From positions 268,032 through 332,031 of the forward strand of contig NZ_JAFCMB010000007.1 of the NCBI RefSeq assembly GCF_018130145.1: 64,000 bases of DNA, written 5' to 3'. The position numbers and the translations under genes were made by a program. Position 1 is the first letter of the stretch, and every line of letters begins with the position of its first letter. The notes beneath the pieces are model-generated. The model worked only from the letters and a program-made list of their open reading frames with translations. It was not told where the DNA came from and did not search any database. This document shows positions 61,129-64,000 of the stretch, piece by piece. The stretch comes from Bradyrhizobium sp. AUGA SZCCT0176. Lineage in GTDB: Bacteria > Pseudomonadota > Alphaproteobacteria > Rhizobiales > Xanthobacteraceae.

Positions 61129-61159
61129 TTTGCCGGCAGGGATCGGCGGCTTCGGTCCT

Positions 61160-63220
61160 TCAGGCTACTTCTCGATGAGGAGCATCCGCAGGCAGCGGAT
61201 ACATGTCCTTGAACGGCGACGGCTTCCCGATCGCATACCCCTGCGCATAGTCGACACCGACTTCGCGCAGGGCTGGGAGTATCTCGTCGTTCTCGACGAA
61301 TTCGGCAACCGTGCTCTTTCCCATCACCTTGGCGACGTGAACGATCATTTCGACCATCGCCCGGTCCATCTTGCTGTTCAGCATTTCCCTGACGAAGCTG
61401 CCATCGATCTTGATGTAGTCGACCGGGAGGTGCTTCAAGTACGAGAAGGACGACATACCGGTGCCGAAATCGTCAAGTGAGAAGCGGCAGCCCAATTTCT
61501 TCAACGCCTCGATAAACCGTTTGGCGCTGTGCATATCGGCGATCGCGCTGGTTTCGGTGATCTCGAAACAGATCATTCCGGGCGGCACCCGGTAAATATC
61601 GAATTGCCGGCGTACATATTCAACGAAATCATCGTCGCCGAACGTCGCGCCGGAGAGATTGATGGCGCAGCTCGATAGTTGAGTCGGTTCGGAGCAACTC
61701 AACCGTTCGGCGATCAAGGCAAATGCGTTTCGGATGACCCAGCGATCGATCAGCGGCATCAGGCCGTAGCGCTCCGCCGCCGGCATAAAGCTGCCGGGCT
61801 GGACCAATTTTCCGTCTTCGTCGCGCAACCTGAGCAGCAACTCGACATGGGAACGATCCTGCTCAGCCTTGTTGAGCGAGCGAATTTCCTGCGCGAACAG
61901 ACAGAACCGTTGTTCGTCAAGCCCGTTCCTGATCCTCTGCACCCAGGCCATTTCACCGACGCGTTCGACCAGTTCAGCATCGCTGGGATGGTAGACCTGA
62001 ATGCGATTGCGTCCCTTCTCCTTTGCCATGTAGCAGGCCATATCGGCCGCCCGCAGCGTTGCCTCCATGGCATTGGCCTCGGCGACATGCACGAGACCGA
62101 CGCTGACGCTGATATTGAAGGAGCATGCATTCCAGACGAACCTCAACTCCTGCACGGCAAGCCGGAGGCGTTCCGCAATCGCGACCGCCGAACCGGCGTC
62201 GCAGTCCTGCAACAGAACGCCGAACTCGTCGCCGCCCAATCGCGCCAGCAGGCCGGCGCCGCGAAGATTCTCCTGCAGCAAAGCCGACGTATGTTTTAGC
62301 AATTGATCCCCGGCGGCATGACCACAGGTGTCGTTGACGACCTTGAACTGGTCGAGGTCGAGGAACATCAGGGAATGTTCGCTGGGCTGATCGGACAGCC
62401 GGTCGAGCGCCACTCCAAGGCGGGTTTCAAATTCGCGACGATTGACCAGGCCCGTCAAGGCGTCATGCGATGCCTCCCAGGACAGCTTTGCGAGGAACTC
62501 CTGTTCGGCAGCCTCGAAGCGCATTCGTTGCTTCAGCATTTTGCGCGTATGCCAGACAATCAGCGAAACCAGCGACATTGCCGTCAGCAGGTTTGCCACC
62601 GTCAGCACGGACTTGAGAAACCGCGAGCCTTCTCCAAGATTCTCCGAGAAGGCGCTTGCATGGGGCGCGAGCCGCCGATCGATGAAATCGATTTGCTCCT
62701 TGTGGAAGGCTGCACGCCCGCCGACCGCGGGACCGCTGGACAACTCCTCATGCAGGAGGTCGCCAAGCGACACCAGCTGATCCAGAAATGGATCTGTCCC
62801 TCTCCAGTGCCGGATCGCCGTTTTGACATATGGGCCGTGCTGGAAATAGCGGAAGAGCCGGATCATTCCTGGAATATCGGCGGGATGATTTCCGCCTCCC
62901 AGGAGGCCGTCCCGGGCGGCATCCAGATCGGGGGTCGGCTGCTCCAGCGCCCGTCGTGCGACCCGGTCGCTGAGCGGAACGGCGATCGCCTTCCTGAACC
63001 GGTCGAAGGACTCTTCGTCAGCGGTCTGGGAATAAACCGAGAGAAAGTGGATGGCGTCTTTTTGGCTCTTCGACCACATGCCCTCGCCGCCGACAAAGGC
63101 GCGAACCGACGAGAGCAGCTCCAGACTAAGGCCGGCCAGAAGCCCCTGAAAAATCACAACCGCCACGAAGGGCGCTACAAGCCGCAAAAGGCGATTTTTG
63201 CCGCGCGTGGGACCCATCAT
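61160..63220 (-). CDS. Membrane GGDEF-EAL protein (cyclic-di-GMP turnover)
   Basis: A 686-aa protein. Two helices (about 12-36 and 203-223) flank a roughly 165-residue periplasmic region that matches no sensor domain I recognise. Next come a GGDEF domain (GGDEF at 329-333, intact A-site; no RxxD inhibitory site five residues before it) and an EAL domain with E-L-L-L-R in place of EALLR, plus AINLSG, FEITET, DDFGTGMSS, KIDGSFV, AEFVEN and AQGYAIGKP. All residues for diguanylate cyclase and phosphodiesterase activity appear present, so it could be bifunctional. It probably controls motility or biofilm through c-di-GMP. Confidence 0.92.
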   Translation of the reverse strand: MMGPTRGKNRLLRLVAPFVAVVIFQGLLAGLSLELLSSVRAFVGGEGMWSKSQKDAIHFLSVYSQTADEESFDRFRKAIAVPLSDRVARRALEQPTPDLDAARDGLLGGGNHPADIPGMIRLFRYFQHGPYVKTAIRHWRGTDPFLDQLVSLGDLLHEELSSGPAVGGRAAFHKEQIDFIDRRLAPHASAFSENLGEGSRFLKSVLTVANLLTAMSLVSLIVWHTRKMLKQRMRFEAAEQEFLAKLSWEASHDALTGLVNRREFETRLGVALDRLSDQPSEHSLMFLDLDQFKVVNDTCGHAAGDQLLKHTSALLQENLRGAGLLARLGGDEFGVLLQDCDAGSAVAIAERLRLAVQELRFVWNACSFNISVSVGLVHVAEANAMEATLRAADMACYMAKEKGRNRIQVYHPSDAELVERVGEMAWVQRIRNGLDEQRFCLFAQEIRSLNKAEQDRSHVELLLRLRDEDGKLVQPGSFMPAAERYGLMPLIDRWVIRNAFALIAERLSCSEPTQLSSCAINLSGATFGDDDFVEYVRRQFDIYRVPPGMICFEITETSAIADMHSAKRFIEALKKLGCRFSLDDFGTGMSSFSYLKHLPVDYIKIDGSFVREMLNSKMDRAMVEMIVHVAKVMGKSTVAEFVENDEILPALREVGVDYAQGYAIGKPSPFKDMYPLPADAPHREVA

Positions 63221-63262
63221 TTGCGGTGCCTGATCTGTCCTTACGCGCGAAACCGCGCGACG

Positions 63263-63448
63263 TTAGGGCCTGCTTTCGTTTGGGCCCGATTGCGTTGCCT
63301 TTTGTCTGCTGACCGCGCCGGTGTGGCGCTCAAACACCTGATGTCCGCAGTACCGGCAGGCTGTACTATTGGAGTAGGATTGGCGGCTTAAGATCGCGTG
63401 CGGCAGGCCCCACGCGCGATATCTAAGATCGATCGTAGTGAAGGGCAT
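63263..63448 (-). CDS. Possible small protein with a CxxC motif (doubtful)
   Basis: A 61-residue open frame whose middle contains CRYCGHQVFERHTG, which resembles half of a zinc ribbon. It lacks a clear ribosome site, and its codons (ACT, AGA, TTA, AGT, GGA) differ from neighbouring genes, so it may be a decayed or acquired fragment, or not a gene. I do not recognise a homologue. Confidence 0.2.
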   Translation of the reverse strand: MPFTTIDLRYRAWGLPHAILSRQSYSNSTACRYCGHQVFERHTGAVSRQKATQSGPNESRP

Positions 63449-63559
63449 GTGAACATCTCGATATCCAATTGCATTTCAGTTTCATCGAATGCCTTTGCCC
63501 GCGATTGCGGCGATCAGAGTTCCACCAGCGGAACTTGATGCGCATTTCGATTCAATCTT

Positions 63560-64000
63560 CAAAGAGCAGACATGACTTCGCGATCTCGCCGCTGCTACGC
63601 GCGAAGTTTTGCAAGAGACCTTTCGCCATCTGAAAACAGAGAGGGCGCAGGGAAGACCGGGTGCGCGCTGCACCCGCGGTCTCGTGTGCGGTTTGCACAA
63701 AACAAAGTGCACACGAGCATACAGGGCAGCGGAGAACACCCGGCCTTCCCTGCGCAATGGCTTTACGGCTTATGCCGTGATCTCCCCGGAGACGAGTTCT
63801 TGGTTGACTCCGTCGCTGCCGTTCCCGCTTGCGCTTCTCCGACAGCTTGACGCCTGCCACGGGCGCCAGGACCACACGGTTTTGCCGTACGCTTATCCAC
63901 GCCGTCGTCGAGGCGTAAACCAGCGTCCACCGCAACCCGTCCAACGTCCGTGACGACGGCCGACGCCCTTCTGAGTAGGACGGGATGGGCGAATATATGC
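63560..64000. repeat. Dispersed-repeat-like region with nested stem-loop
   Basis: GCGCAGGGAAGACCGGGTG (63645-63663) is matched inverted at 63737-63755 with one mismatch of 19, and inside it CTCGTGTGC (63681-63689) pairs with GCACACGAG (63709-63717). From memory the surrounding sequence resembles a multicopy region of Bradyrhizobium and Rhodopseudomonas genomes whose frames are often annotated as short hypothetical proteins. The copy number cannot be tested here, and the right boundary is beyond the window. Confidence 0.5.

Larger units (their letters stand above)
63221..64000. other. Gene-poor right end
   Basis: This 780-base stretch has no convincing gene. It contains one weak small open frame (63263-63448) and, from about 63560, repeat-like sequence with a nested stem-loop. 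Base composition is more mixed than in the neighbouring genes. Confidence 0.5.

Noticed and set aside
63572..63953. Short overlapping frames at the right end (92-130 codons on both strands)
   Set aside because: They lie across the nested stem-loop of a repeat-like region, lack ribosome sites and show no protein family features.

Overview
The window reads as chromosomal DNA of a high-GC alphaproteobacterium of the Bradyrhizobium/Rhodopseudomonas group. The grounds are dense GC-rich coding, a RegSR-type (RegB/RegA) redox two-component pair, an intracellular PHB depolymerase, many ABC and TRAP importers, and at least seven intergenic palindromic elements of the kind scattered through Bradyrhizobium genomes. 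This assignment is an inference from gene content and repeats. No rRNA, tRNA, CRISPR array, phage module or intact insertion sequence is visible.

Layout. 1-8 kb: the 5' part of ispG, a sulfurtransferase (sseA), two EamA exporters, a Zur regulator and a marR-emrA-emrB drug-efflux operon. 8-28 kb: an almost unbroken run of minus-strand genes. Read in the direction of transcription they are a TRAP transporter (dctP-dctQ-dctM), an atypical type II dehydroquinase, a 217-aa unknown protein, a TIM-barrel isomerase-like protein, a LysR regulator, an NAD-type quinate/shikimate dehydrogenase, a branched-chain-type ABC importer, a tannase-family esterase, an oligopeptide-type ABC importer with a fused permease-ATPase, and a second esterase. 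28-34 kb: a divergent GntR regulator and a KstD-like flavoprotein, then convergent ring-cleavage genes (catechol/hydroxyquinol dioxygenase, pcaG, pcaH, pcaF).

Together 8-34 kb looks like an island for taking up plant polyphenol or quinate esters, splitting them and sending quinate/shikimate through dehydroquinate and dehydroshikimate to protocatechuate and the beta-ketoadipate pathway. pcaB, pcaC, pcaD and pcaIJ are not in the window. A short AT-rich motif recurs in the control regions of aroE, gntR/dctP and pcaH, which suggests common control. The tannase-family protein lacks both cysteines of the family's CS-D-HC catalytic motif, and a 50-bp copy of its 3' end lies at the far side of the neighbouring esterase/oligopeptide-transporter block, evidence of a past duplication or insertion.

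34-64 kb: mostly housekeeping and stress genes. These are mutS, a GrlR-like protein, a type I pantothenate kinase, OsmC, an SsuABC-like importer, glnD, an Ogt plus Ada-AlkA alkylation-repair pair, a thioesterase, a stand-alone branched-chain-type binding protein, PBP1A, a YgjP-like metallohydrolase, phaZ, an ABC-2 exporter, regB-regR and a GGDEF-EAL protein. The right end (about 63.56-64.0 kb) holds no convincing gene and carries a nested stem-loop in what looks like a dispersed repeat.
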